The notes under the pieces were generated by a model. That model worked only from the letters and a program-made list of their open reading frames with translations, made no database searches and was not told the DNA's origin. Shown one piece after another: positions 1 to 5,880 of a DNA stretch of 13,239 nt. Source of the DNA: Actinomycetes bacterium (GTDB lineage: Bacteria > Actinomycetota > Actinomycetes > Propionibacteriales > Propionibacteriaceae); the NCBI GenBank assembly GCA_023458095.1, contig JAEXAS010000038.1:1-13239 (forward strand). The letters run 5' to 3'. Every line of letters starts with the position of its first letter. Position 1 is the stretch's first letter. Both the position numbers and the translations under genes were made by a program.

Positions 1-4
1 GCGG

Positions 5-33
5 GGGGGCGGCGGGGGTCCCCGGGCGCCCCC
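5..33. terminator. G/C-only hairpin at left edge, possible terminator
   Basis: The 7-base arms gggggcg (5-11) and cgccccc (27-33) are exact reverse complements around a 15-base loop that is itself G/C only. It lies just downstream of the stop codon of the small membrane protein gene on the minus strand, so it could terminate that transcript. There is no T-run on the minus strand, so a classical intrinsic terminator is not supported. The G-tracts at 3-9, 14-18 and 24-26 could also fold as a G-quadruplex on the plus strand. Confidence 0.3.
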
Positions 34-35
34 AC

Positions 36-63
36 TGTGCGCTGTGATCTGTGCGCTGTGATC
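36..63. repeat. 14-bp perfect tandem duplication at a stop codon
   Basis: The unit tgtgcgctgtgatc occurs at 36-49 and again, exactly, at 50-63. The second copy covers two bases of the TGA stop codon (62-64, minus strand) of the neighbouring small membrane protein gene, so the duplication sits in its 3' untranslated region. It looks like a recent slippage duplication; no function is evident. Confidence 0.75.
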
Positions 64-313
64 AGTAGCCAGAAGAAGAGGCCGCGATCAGGGCACCAGC
101 CGCAATGATGTAGATGATGTAGAACACCACCTGCACGATCAGACCGGCGATGAAGCCGTTACGAGACTGAATCGAGTTCTTGGGCTGGCTGTCCTTCCAG
201 ACCAGCCACAGGATCAGCCCAACCAGCGGAATGAAGAACCCGAGCACGGCCCAGCCGAAGCTCCCGGAGTCATTCTGTGCTGGAGGCGCCGGTGGCATTT
301 GTGCATTCGCCAT
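62..313 (-). CDS. Small two-helix membrane protein, unknown function
   Basis: An 83-residue protein with a short Pro/Ala/Gln-rich N-terminus (residues 1-17), a hydrophobic segment at about 20-39 that ends in a charged loop (WKDSQPKNSIQSRNG), and a second hydrophobic segment at about 53-77. The layout resembles small membrane proteins common in Gram-positive bacteria, in which a helix pair follows a disordered or zinc-ribbon head; no metal-binding cysteines are present here. I chose the ATG at 313 because AAGGA lies 8 nt upstream; an in-frame GTG at 319 would add two residues but leaves that ribosome site too close. It is transcribed in the same direction as the stress protein gene but 156 bp further on, so it probably has its own promoter. 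Function is not recognisable. Confidence 0.7.
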   Translation of the reverse strand: MANAQMPPAPPAQNDSGSFGWAVLGFFIPLVGLILWLVWKDSQPKNSIQSRNGFIAGLIVQVVFYIIYIIAAGALIAASSSGY

Positions 314-469
314 AGTCACTTTCCTTCCCTAGCAGGAATCGAAGGGGAATGTGCGCACGCTACGCCGCCGACCAGGTTGCCGACCCCTTCAACCCTGATT
401 GGGCAATACCGTATCGTGATCGGCGCGCACTGGGCCACTTTCGCCCCACAGTGTGTACAACCCTAAAAA
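314..469. other. Intergenic region, no gene seen
   Basis: About 155 bp between two minus-strand genes. It contains the AAGGA ribosome-binding site of the small membrane protein gene near 322-326. I find no convincing -10/-35 pair: TACGGT (408-413, minus strand) is the only TANNNT candidate and has no good -35. A short plus-strand reading frame starting at 349 has no protein-like features and runs antisense into the neighbouring gene. Confidence 0.4.
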
Positions 470-494
470 TCAGCGCGAAGATTCAGAGTCTTCG
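465..494 (-). terminator. Weak intrinsic terminator overlapping the stress-protein stop
   Basis: Read on the minus strand, the arms CGAAGA and TCTTCG (494-489 and 481-476) form a 6-bp stem with a 7-nt loop inside the last codons of the stress-type membrane protein, followed 6 nt later by five T residues (469-465) just after the TGA. The arrangement fits a short intrinsic terminator for the CoA-lyase/stress-protein operon, but the stem is short. Confidence 0.35.
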
Positions 495-1156
495 TCGGAT
501 CCAGCAGGGCTCTGGGACTGCCCGCCGGGGGCGGCGAAGAACTGTTCTGGGGCGCTAGGCGGCGCCGGAATCGGTGCCGGAGGTGGCGGTGCGCCATACC
601 CAGGACCCGGGTAACCAGTCATGCCCGCAGGATCGGCTGGACGCGGCGTCGGGGCGAACATGGCCGCCCGCGCACCCGGCATGGTGGCGACCAACTCGCG
701 AGCCTGTCCAGCTACCTTGTGCTCGGCCAGAATCTCGTACTTCGTGGCCACTGTCTGACTCACCGACGTGAAGTCGCGACGTCCCCGAGTCATGAGGTGG
801 GCCACCACCGAGATCACAACACCGACGACCAGACCCATGCTCAGGCCATAGCCCAGCAGCAGCATGAAGTTCTCCCCCGGCTGCAAGAACCACATCAGCA
901 TCGAGACCAGCAAACCGGTGGTGATGCCGTTCTGGAGCCCCACCCCGAACACCGTGGCCCAGGTTCGCCGACCAGTAACCCGCTCCACCGATCGCAGCTC
1001 TGTGCCGACAATTGCCAAGTTCTGTACGGGGAACTTCGCATCGGCAAGAAAGTCGACCACCTTCTGGGCATCAGGGTAGGAGTCATAGACCCCGACCGAC
1101 TGGGGGTATTCCAGTTCGAACAAGTTGCTCATCCGTGATGACGGCATGGAACTCAT
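470..1156 (-). CDS. General-stress-type membrane protein (YflT/GSP17M-like N-terminus)
   Basis: A 228-residue protein. Residues about 18-60 (VGVYDSYPDAQKVVDFLADAK onwards) match the YflT/general stress protein 17M type of domain. Two membrane helices follow at about 67-91 and 97-121, then a soluble stretch and a low-complexity Pro/Gly/Ala tail (about 168-228) with acidic residues at the end. The tail is probably disordered and cytoplasmic. The start is firm: GGAGG lies 7 nt before the ATG, and the ATG overlaps the stop of the upstream CoA ester lyase as ATGA, which indicates translational coupling. M. tuberculosis Rv1234, in the equivalent neighbourhood, is from memory a similar membrane protein. 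The biochemical role is unknown; 'stress' comes from the family name and not from anything seen here. Confidence 0.8.
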   Translation of the reverse strand: MSSMPSSRMSNLFELEYPQSVGVYDSYPDAQKVVDFLADAKFPVQNLAIVGTELRSVERVTGRRTWATVFGVGLQNGITTGLLVSMLMWFLQPGENFMLLLGYGLSMGLVVGVVISVVAHLMTRGRRDFTSVSQTVATKYEILAEHKVAGQARELVATMPGARAAMFAPTPRPADPAGMTGYPGPGYGAPPPPAPIPAPPSAPEQFFAAPGGQSQSPAGSDEDSESSR

Positions 1157-2109
1157 GCTCTGGCCTCCATTCCGGCAGCCCGCCCGCGGGCGAGAATTGC
1201 TGCGGCAAGCTTGACGCCGGCTTCATCGATCATTTCCTCGTCCACCACGATCGCGCCCACCGCACCCTGGGCGGCATCGGTCGCCTGGGCATAGGCGGCC
1301 ACGATCCGCTCAGCACGCTCGAAGTCGGCCGCCGACGGCGCGAACACCTCATTGCCGGCGTCGATCTGCGCCGGGTGCAGTACCCATTTGCCGTCGTAGC
1401 CCAACGCGGCACTCAGCTCTGCCGAACGCCGAAAACCCTCCACGTCACGAATCGCCACGTAGGGCCCGTCGATGGCCTGCAAGCCATGGGCGCGGGCGGC
1501 GACCAGAATCGACATCAACACATGATGGAAGGCATCGGCGGGATAACCCTGCGGCTGCGCGCCGACGTTCAACCCGCCCATCCCCAGGCTGGCCATGAAA
1601 TCTCCGGGCCCGAAGACCAGCGAGGCCAACCGCGGGCTGGCCTGAGCGATCTCAGCCACGTTCAACAACCCCGCAGCGTCCTCGATCTGTGCCTCGATGC
1701 CGATACGTCCCACCGGCAGGCCAGCGCTGTGCTCAACCTGGGTCAGCAGCAGGTCCAAGGCCTTCACTTCGGCGGCACAGGTCGTCTTGGGCAACACCAG
1801 CGCGTCAATCTTGGCTCCGGCGCCGGAGACAACCTCGATCACATCGGCGAAGGTCCAAGGGCTCTCCCAACCGTTCACCCGAACGGTGATCAAACCAGCG
1901 CGGAAGCCGGCACCGAGGTTGAGGGCTTCGACGATGCGCGCCCGCGACTCAGCCTTCACGGCCGGCGCAACCGCGTCCTCCAGGTCGAGAAACAGCCCAT
2001 CCACCGCCAGGCCGCGGGCTTTCTCGATGAATCGGTCTGAGGAGCCGGGCACGGCCAGGATGGTGCGGCGCGGAACGGCACGACTTTCCGAACGACTTAC
2101 TTGGCTCAC
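1153..2109 (-). CDS. CoA ester lyase, CitE / malyl-CoA lyase family (HpcH/HpaI superfamily)
   Basis: A 318-residue TIM-barrel lyase. Family landmarks are in order: RRTILAVPGS (14-23) for CoA binding, LDLEDAVAP (41-49) with the conserved Glu44-Asp45, the Arg of VRVNG (76-80), IEAQIEDAAGL (138-147) with the metal-binding Glu, FGPGDF (166-171) with the metal-binding Asp170, and GKWVLHPAQI (240-249). Family members cleave or condense L-malyl-CoA, beta-methylmalyl-CoA or citramalyl-CoA with Mg2+; the exact substrate cannot be read from the sequence. No citrate lyase alpha or gamma subunit (CitF/CitD) is nearby, so this is a stand-alone lyase and not part of citrate lyase. The start is a GTG preceded by TAGGCT at 6 nt with no clear Shine-Dalgarno, suggesting a leaderless mRNA. 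It overlaps the following membrane-protein gene by 4 bp. Confidence 0.88.
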   Translation of the reverse strand: MSQVSRSESRAVPRRTILAVPGSSDRFIEKARGLAVDGLFLDLEDAVAPAVKAESRARIVEALNLGAGFRAGLITVRVNGWESPWTFADVIEVVSGAGAKIDALVLPKTTCAAEVKALDLLLTQVEHSAGLPVGRIGIEAQIEDAAGLLNVAEIAQASPRLASLVFGPGDFMASLGMGGLNVGAQPQGYPADAFHHVLMSILVAARAHGLQAIDGPYVAIRDVEGFRRSAELSAALGYDGKWVLHPAQIDAGNEVFAPSAADFERAERIVAAYAQATDAAQGAVGAIVVDEEMIDEAGVKLAAAILARGRAAGMEARA

Positions 2110-2115
2110 CCTGCC

Positions 2116-2121
2116 AGCCTA
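2116..2121 (-). promoter_or_regulatory. -10 element (TAGGCT), leaderless start of CoA ester lyase
   Basis: TAGGCT on the minus strand is followed by 6 nt (GGCAGG) and then the GTG start at 2109. This spacing puts the transcription start on the start codon. GGCAGG directly abuts the GTG, too close to act as a ribosome-binding site. Confidence 0.55.
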
Positions 2122-2145
2122 TTGCACCACCGGAATGCCACCAGT

Positions 2146-2171
2146 GGGGCGCCCTTCGACAGGCTCAGGGA
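2146..2171. repeat. Dispersed repeat copy A (core cttcgacaggctcag)
   Basis: The repeat core is at 2154-2168, flanked on the left by ggggcgcc. It matches copy B 48 bp to the right over 26 bases with two differences (ag for aa in the core, and the last base). It lies in the intergenic space between mrp and the CoA ester lyase gene. Confidence 0.8.
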
Positions 2172-2193
2172 ACAAAGACCAACCACAACGCCA

Positions 2194-2219
2194 GGGGCGC
2201 CCTTCGACAAGCTCAGGGC
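2194..2219. repeat. Dispersed repeat copy B (core cttcgacaagctcag), left arm of an inverted pair
   Basis: The core is at 2202-2216, in direct orientation relative to copy A and with the same ggggcgcc left flank. Its core is the exact reverse complement of copy C at 2241-2255, separated by 24 bp. Confidence 0.85.
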
Positions 2220-2234
2220 ACGAAGGTGGCCTAC

Positions 2235-2258
2235 CGCTGGCTGAGCTTGTCGAAGCCC
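2235..2258. repeat. Dispersed repeat copy C, inverted (ctgagcttgtcgaag)
   Basis: The inverted core is at 2241-2255, about 15 bp past the mrp stop codon. It pairs perfectly over 15 bp with copy B, so the mrp transcript would end in a 15-bp stem with a 24-nt loop. No T-run follows, so it is better seen as a mobile palindromic repeat that might protect or attenuate the mrp 3' end than as a classical terminator. Confidence 0.8.
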
Positions 2259-2269
2259 GCAAAGACCGA

Positions 2270-3418
2270 TCAGATCGGCGTGACGCCAAGGTTCTTGCCG
2301 ACCAGGGACGGCCGGCGTGCTGACAGTTGAGCGGCCAACGCGGTGATCACCGCTGCAGCGGGACGCTCGGGGTCGAGCGCAACCAGCGGCACGCCCTCGT
2401 CCCCTCCGGTAGCCATTCCGGGATCCATGGGAATCTGGGCCAACAGCGGAACCTCGTAACCCAGGCGGGTGGTCAGCGTCGAGGCGACCTCGGGACCACC
2501 ACCGGTGCCAAAGACATCCACTCGATGGCTCTGGCCGCAATGCGGGCATTCCACCTCAAGGAAGGCCATGTTCTCCACCACGCCGATGACCTTCTGCTCC
2601 AGCATCGAGGCCATGGTTCCAGCCCGCTCAGCCACCTCGGCGGCGGCGGCCTGCGGGGTAGTCACCACCAGCACCTCCGCATTGGGCAGCTTCTGGCCCA
2701 GCGACAGCGCCACATCACCGGTGCCCGGCGGCAGATCCACGACCAGGAAGTCCAGATCACCCCAGTACACGTCGGCCAGGAACTGTTGCAGGGCCCGATC
2801 CAAAATGGGGCCGCGCCAGGCGATCACCTGTTCGCGGCTCTCTTTGAGCATGCCGATGCTGATCACCTTCAGCCCCATGCTGGGCACCGGCATGATCATG
2901 CCCTCCACCATGGTCGGGTTGGCCTCCATCAAGCCCAGCATCTGCGGCACCGAGTGGCCGTAGATATCGGCGTCGAGCACCCCGACGCTACGTCCGGCGG
3001 CAGCCAGTGCCATGGCCAGATTCACCGTGACGGAGCTCTTGCCCACCCCGCCCTTACCCGAGGCGACCAGCAGGACCTGGGTACGGGAATCCGGGGCGCT
3101 GAACGGGATGTCGCGCTCCTCCTGCCCGCCACGCAGCTTGCGCTTCAGGTCCGCGCGTTGTTCGTCGTTCATGCTCGACATGGTCAAGTCGACCCGGGTG
3201 ACCCCCTCGATGGCACCGACCCGCTGGCGCACGTCGGCCTCGATGGTGTTCGCCATGGGACACCCGGTGATCGTCAGCAGCACGGTGATCGCCACCGCAC
3301 CGTCCTCGGCAACCTTGACGGAATCGACCATGTCGAGGTCGGTGATGGGGCGGTGGATCTCAGGATCGATCACCGTGGCCAAGGCGGCATTGACCGCGGC
3401 CTGAAGTTCAGCAGACAT
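2270..3418 (-). CDS. mrp: Mrp/ApbC-type iron-sulfur cluster carrier ATPase
   Basis: A 382-residue cytoplasmic protein of the Mrp/NBP35 family, which holds and transfers 4Fe-4S clusters in an ATP-dependent way. The N-terminal MIP18/DUF59 domain (about 4-85) carries the conserved TGCP Cys53. The P-loop domain has the deviant Walker A GKGGVGKSS (121-129), the DADIYG switch (149-154) and DLPPGTGD (228-235). The C-terminal CxxC (CPHC, 291-294) is the cluster-binding pair expected at the dimer interface. The length is usual for DUF59-Mrp proteins. The ATG is preceded by TAAGGT at 7 nt, so the transcript is probably leaderless. The gene stands alone between two clusters of the same dispersed repeat. 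In mycobacteria, mrp (Rv1229c, from memory) also lies near tatB and the MgtE_N/CBS gene. Confidence 0.95.
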   Translation of the reverse strand: MSAELQAAVNAALATVIDPEIHRPITDLDMVDSVKVAEDGAVAITVLLTITGCPMANTIEADVRQRVGAIEGVTRVDLTMSSMNDEQRADLKRKLRGGQEERDIPFSAPDSRTQVLLVASGKGGVGKSSVTVNLAMALAAAGRSVGVLDADIYGHSVPQMLGLMEANPTMVEGMIMPVPSMGLKVISIGMLKESREQVIAWRGPILDRALQQFLADVYWGDLDFLVVDLPPGTGDVALSLGQKLPNAEVLVVTTPQAAAAEVAERAGTMASMLEQKVIGVVENMAFLEVECPHCGQSHRVDVFGTGGGPEVASTLTTRLGYEVPLLAQIPMDPGMATGGDEGVPLVALDPERPAAAVITALAAQLSARRPSLVGKNLGVTPI

Positions 3419-3425
3419 GAGGTCA

Positions 3426-3431
3426 ACCTTA
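3426..3431 (-). promoter_or_regulatory. -10 element (TAAGGT), leaderless start of mrp
   Basis: TAAGGT on the minus strand is followed by 7 nt (TGACCTC) and the ATG at 3418. The AAGG inside it could also serve as a weak ribosome-binding site, so the two readings are not fully separable at this gene. Confidence 0.45.
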
Positions 3432-3474
3432 GTCAGGAGAACCGGACGTAGCGACTCGGGTTCAGCAGTGAGGT

Positions 3475-3630
3475 GGGGGCTTCGACAAGCTCAGCCAACG
3501 GGGGCTTGGACGGCGGCAGCGGCGGGAGGGCTTCGACAGGCTCAGCCAACGGAGTCCCGACAAGCTCGGCCAGCGGGAGTCTTCACGGGCGCGACCAACG
3601 GGAGCGTCGACGGACCCAGCCGGCGAGGTA
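3475..3630. repeat. Decayed tandem array of about 25-bp units related to the dispersed repeat
   Basis: Six units can be aligned on their (c/g)(g/a)ac element, whose final c falls at 3486, 3511, 3537, 3561, 3586 and 3611, giving steps of 25, 26, 24, 25 and 25 bp. The first (core 3480-3494, cttcgacaagctcag) and third (3531-3545, cttcgacaggctcag) match the copies near 2154 and 2202. The fourth (3556-3570, cccgacaagctcggc) is partly decayed; the second, fifth and sixth are degenerate but keep the cagc/ccaacggg tail. A 25-bp step is not a multiple of three and there is no conserved frame, so it is not coding. It fills most of the gap between mrp and the DUF1003 gene. Confidence 0.7.
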
Positions 3631-3643
3631 CGTGCAGGACGGT

Positions 3644-4138
3644 TCAGGCCGACTTGTCGGAATCCTCTTCGGAGTCTTGGAGTTCGGCCAGCAAGTCGCG
3701 CAGTTCGGAGCGAATGAAGTCGCGGGTGGCGACGTCGTTCATGCGCATCCGCAGTGAGGCGATCTCGCGGGCCAGAAAATCCATATCGGCGCGGCTCTGG
3801 GCCGCCACTTCACGGTCGTGTTCCAGGCTCACCCGGTCGCGGGCCTCCTGGCGATTCTGGGCCAGCAGGATCAAGGGCGCGGCATAGGACGCCTGCAGGG
3901 ACAGCGCCAGCGTCAAGAACATGAACGGCCACGGGTCGATGGCGTGGCCCTTCATCGTGATGTTGAACACCAGCCAGCCGATGATCAGGACCGTCATCCA
4001 GAACAGGAAGCGGGCCGTGCCCATCCACCGGGCGAAGTTCTCGGCAAAACTACCGAAGGCATCACCGTCGACCCGCATCCGCGGGATCCATTCGCTTCGT
4101 CGGCGACCGGGGGTATCCAAACGATTGTGGTCAGGCAT
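3644..4138 (-). CDS. DUF1003 family two-helix membrane protein
   Basis: A 164-residue protein with a basic N-terminus, membrane helices at about 44-61 and 71-92, the family signature around AAPLILLAQNRQEARDR (86-102), and a soluble C-terminal region (about 103-164) that is heptad-like, probably coiled coil, and ends acidic. The function of DUF1003 is not established. Its start is firm: GGAGG lies 6 nt before the ATG, inside the end of the upstream PRC/MgtE_N/CBS gene, which it overlaps by 8 bp. The two products are therefore probably made together, and a functional partnership is a reasonable inference: a soluble MgtE-like sensor plus a small membrane protein. The same gene pair lies in the mycobacterial counterpart region (Rv1231c-Rv1232c, from memory). 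Confidence 0.88.
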   Translation of the reverse strand: MPDHNRLDTPGRRRSEWIPRMRVDGDAFGSFAENFARWMGTARFLFWMTVLIIGWLVFNITMKGHAIDPWPFMFLTLALSLQASYAAPLILLAQNRQEARDRVSLEHDREVAAQSRADMDFLAREIASLRMRMNDVATRDFIRSELRDLLAELQDSEEDSDKSA

Positions 4139-5396
4139 CGGTCACCTCCGTCTCCAAACGGTCCAACTGCACCCCGCGCCAGTCATTGGGCAGGATGTGG
4201 TCGAGCACGTCGTCCACCGTCACCGCGCCCAGCAGGCGCCGTTCCGGGCTCACCACCGGCGCACAGACCAAGTCGTAGGTCGCGAAGTATCGGCTCACCT
4301 GGGCGATATTGCTCTGCGGGGTCAGCGGCGTGATGTCGGGGTCGATCAGTTCTGCCACCGACAGGGACGGCGGCTCACGCAGCAGCCGCTGGATGTGCAC
4401 CGCCCCCAAGTAGCGTCCGGTCGGGGTATCCAGCGGCGAGCGGCAAACGAAGGCCAAAGCGGCCATCGCTGGGGTCACTTCCACCTGCCGAAGCTGGGCC
4501 AGCGCGTCGGCCACGGTCGCGTCGACGCCCAAGATCACCGGTTCGGGGTTCATCAAACCACCGGCGGTGGAGGCGTCGTAGGTCAACAGGGTGCGGACGT
4601 CCTGGGCGTCTTCTGGCTCCATGCGCTGCAGCAGGGTCTCGGCCAGGCCTGGTTCCAGTTCGGCAATCAGGTCGGCGGCATCATCGGGATCCATCTCCCC
4701 CAGCACGTCGGCAGCACGCTCGGTATCCATCGCTGCGATCACGTCGACCTGCTCGTCCTCGGGCAACTCCTCCAAGGCTTCTGCCAGGCGATCATCGTCC
4801 ATGGCCTGCACCACGCTGGCCCGCAGCATGGGATCCATGTCGTGCAGTTCGCGGGCGACGTCGGCAGCCTTGAGTTCACTCAGTCGCATGACCTGCTGCT
4901 CGGCATCACGCGGCGCCGGGGCTTCGATGAACTCCGGCACCTCCGACCAGTCAACGATGGTGACATGCGGACGTTGGAAGGGACGCCGAGCGACTTCTCG
5001 CAAGGCCACCTCGGCCAGCGACCATTCGCGGCTGCGGGTGCGCTGGATGGCGATGTCGAAGATAGTTTCCGCCCCGTTGGCACCCTCGCGGCGCACCGTC
5101 CGATCGAACAACTCCGCAGCAACGAGCATCTCGCGTTCGCGGGATACGAAACGCCGAGTATTCACCAGACCGGAAACGATCACCTGGTTGGGGTCGATGG
5201 AATGAACCCGTTCCATCGGGAAGAAAATTCGACGGTGCGCGAACAGTTCCACCACCAGGCCTTTCACCTTGGGGGAACGCCGTCCGGATCTGTTCTGGAT
5301 CACCACGTCCTTGACCTTGCCCACCTGCTCACCGTTGGGGTCGAGCATGGGCAGCCCTTTGATCCGGGAAACGAAGATCGACGACGCGGTGCTCAC
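4131..5396 (-). CDS. Soluble PRC-barrel / MgtE N-domain / tandem CBS protein, no transporter domain
   Basis: A 421-residue protein. The N-terminal PRC-barrel-like region (about 7-100) includes LPMLDPNGEQVGKVKDVVI (15-33). After a linker come the Asp/Glu-rich MgtE_N helical repeats (about 170-275; e.g. EALEELPEDEQVDVIAAMD), then YDASTAGGLMN (273-283), the typical entry to the CBS pair, with CBS1 at about 284-345 and CBS2 at about 346-405 ending GAVTVDDVLDHILPNDW (390-406). In MgtE channels these domains sense Mg2+ and gate a five-helix pore; here the protein ends after CBS2 and has no membrane helix, so it cannot be the channel by itself. It resembles Rv1232c of M. tuberculosis. The GTG start has TAGCCT at 6 nt and no Shine-Dalgarno. 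It overlaps the DUF1003 gene. Confidence 0.9.
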   Translation of the reverse strand: MSTASSIFVSRIKGLPMLDPNGEQVGKVKDVVIQNRSGRRSPKVKGLVVELFAHRRIFFPMERVHSIDPNQVIVSGLVNTRRFVSREREMLVAAELFDRTVRREGANGAETIFDIAIQRTRSREWSLAEVALREVARRPFQRPHVTIVDWSEVPEFIEAPAPRDAEQQVMRLSELKAADVARELHDMDPMLRASVVQAMDDDRLAEALEELPEDEQVDVIAAMDTERAADVLGEMDPDDAADLIAELEPGLAETLLQRMEPEDAQDVRTLLTYDASTAGGLMNPEPVILGVDATVADALAQLRQVEVTPAMAALAFVCRSPLDTPTGRYLGAVHIQRLLREPPSLSVAELIDPDITPLTPQSNIAQVSRYFATYDLVCAPVVSPERRLLGAVTVDDVLDHILPNDWRGVQLDRLETEVTDA

Positions 5397-5402
5397 GCGC
5401 TG

Positions 5403-5408
5403 AGGCTA
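5403..5408 (-). promoter_or_regulatory. -10 element (TAGCCT), leaderless start of the PRC/MgtE_N/CBS gene
   Basis: TAGCCT on the minus strand is followed by 6 nt (CAGCGC) and the GTG at 5396. There is no Shine-Dalgarno sequence in the 20 nt before the GTG. A leaderless start also leaves no room for a Mg2+-responsive leader such as an M-box. Confidence 0.55.
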
Positions 5409-5440
5409 CCGCCTAAAGCGAAAGCCGTTGAGCACCTGGG

Positions 5441-5451
5441 CCGAAATTCGG
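5441..5451. promoter_or_regulatory. Small palindrome ccgaaattcgg upstream of the MgtE_N/CBS gene
   Basis: Perfect 5-bp arms around a single central base, lying about 33 bp upstream of the proposed -10 in the 81-bp gap between tatB and the MgtE_N/CBS gene. The central base is too few for an RNA hairpin, so a protein-binding site is the more sensible reading. A palindrome of this length may be chance. Confidence 0.2.
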
Positions 5452-5477
5452 TGCGATTACCCGGCCTCGGTTGCGCC

Positions 5478-5861
5478 TCAGGTGGCCTCCGGATCGAATG
5501 CCACCACCGGCGCCGGAGTCTCGACCTCCTGCGGCCCGTCCTCGGCCGGGCTGTGCACCTGAGCCTCGAAGTCCCCGGCCGTGTCACTGAGCGTCTTCTT
5601 CACCTCGGTGACTTCAGCACTGACCGGGTCCAACAAGGTGGAGGCGACCAGCGACTTCGGGTTGAGATCGGCCAGGTTCAGGTTGGCGAACTCCGGGCCC
5701 AACTCGTCGCGGAGCTTTCCTTGGGCATCGTTGGCGATATTGCGCACGTAGTTGAACACCCGGGCAGCCTTGCGGGCCAGACCGGGCAGTTTTTCCGGAC
5801 CGAAGATGATGATCGCCAAGATCACCAAGATGATGATCTCGGAGGCGTTGAAGTCGATCAT
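5478..5861 (-). CDS. tatB: Sec-independent protein translocase subunit TatB
   Basis: A 127-residue protein with the TatA/B architecture: a very short N-terminus with Glu8, one membrane helix at about 8-20, the hinge FGPEKLPG (20-27), an amphipathic helix (about 28-60), then a variable acidic, Pro-containing tail. The LGPEFANLNLADLNPKSL stretch (54-71) is typical of actinobacterial TatB and separates it from TatA. TatB acts with TatC as receptor for twin-arginine signal peptides at the cytoplasmic membrane; tatA and tatC are not in this window. The ATG follows dapA by 19 nt with AGGA about 11 nt upstream, so it is probably co-transcribed with dapA. In mycobacteria tatB sits in the sigE-rseA-htrA-tatB cluster; those partners are absent here. 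Confidence 0.92.
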   Translation of the reverse strand: MIDFNASEIIILVILAIIIFGPEKLPGLARKAARVFNYVRNIANDAQGKLRDELGPEFANLNLADLNPKSLVASTLLDPVSAEVTEVKKTLSDTAGDFEAQVHSPAEDGPQEVETPAPVVAFDPEAT

Positions 5862-5880
5862 GATCGAGTCGGTCCTGCAC

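Noticed and set aside
1012..2040. A 342-codon plus-strand open frame
   Set aside because: Antisense shadow of the Coa ester lyase gene, which has all its family motifs on the minus strand.
3475..3630. CRISPR array
   Set aside because: The units are contiguous and degenerate, with no unique spacers between conserved repeats and no cas genes nearby.
3417..3887. Plus-strand frames across the repeat array, giving peptides such as LRQAQPT
   Set aside because: They arise from translating the dispersed repeat; the 25-bp period shifts frame between units and the frames run antisense into DUF1003.
5397..5477. Mg2+ riboswitch (M-box) upstream of the MgtE-like gene
   Set aside because: Only 81 bp are available, the proposed transcription start lies at the start codon, and no M-box-like paired elements are visible.
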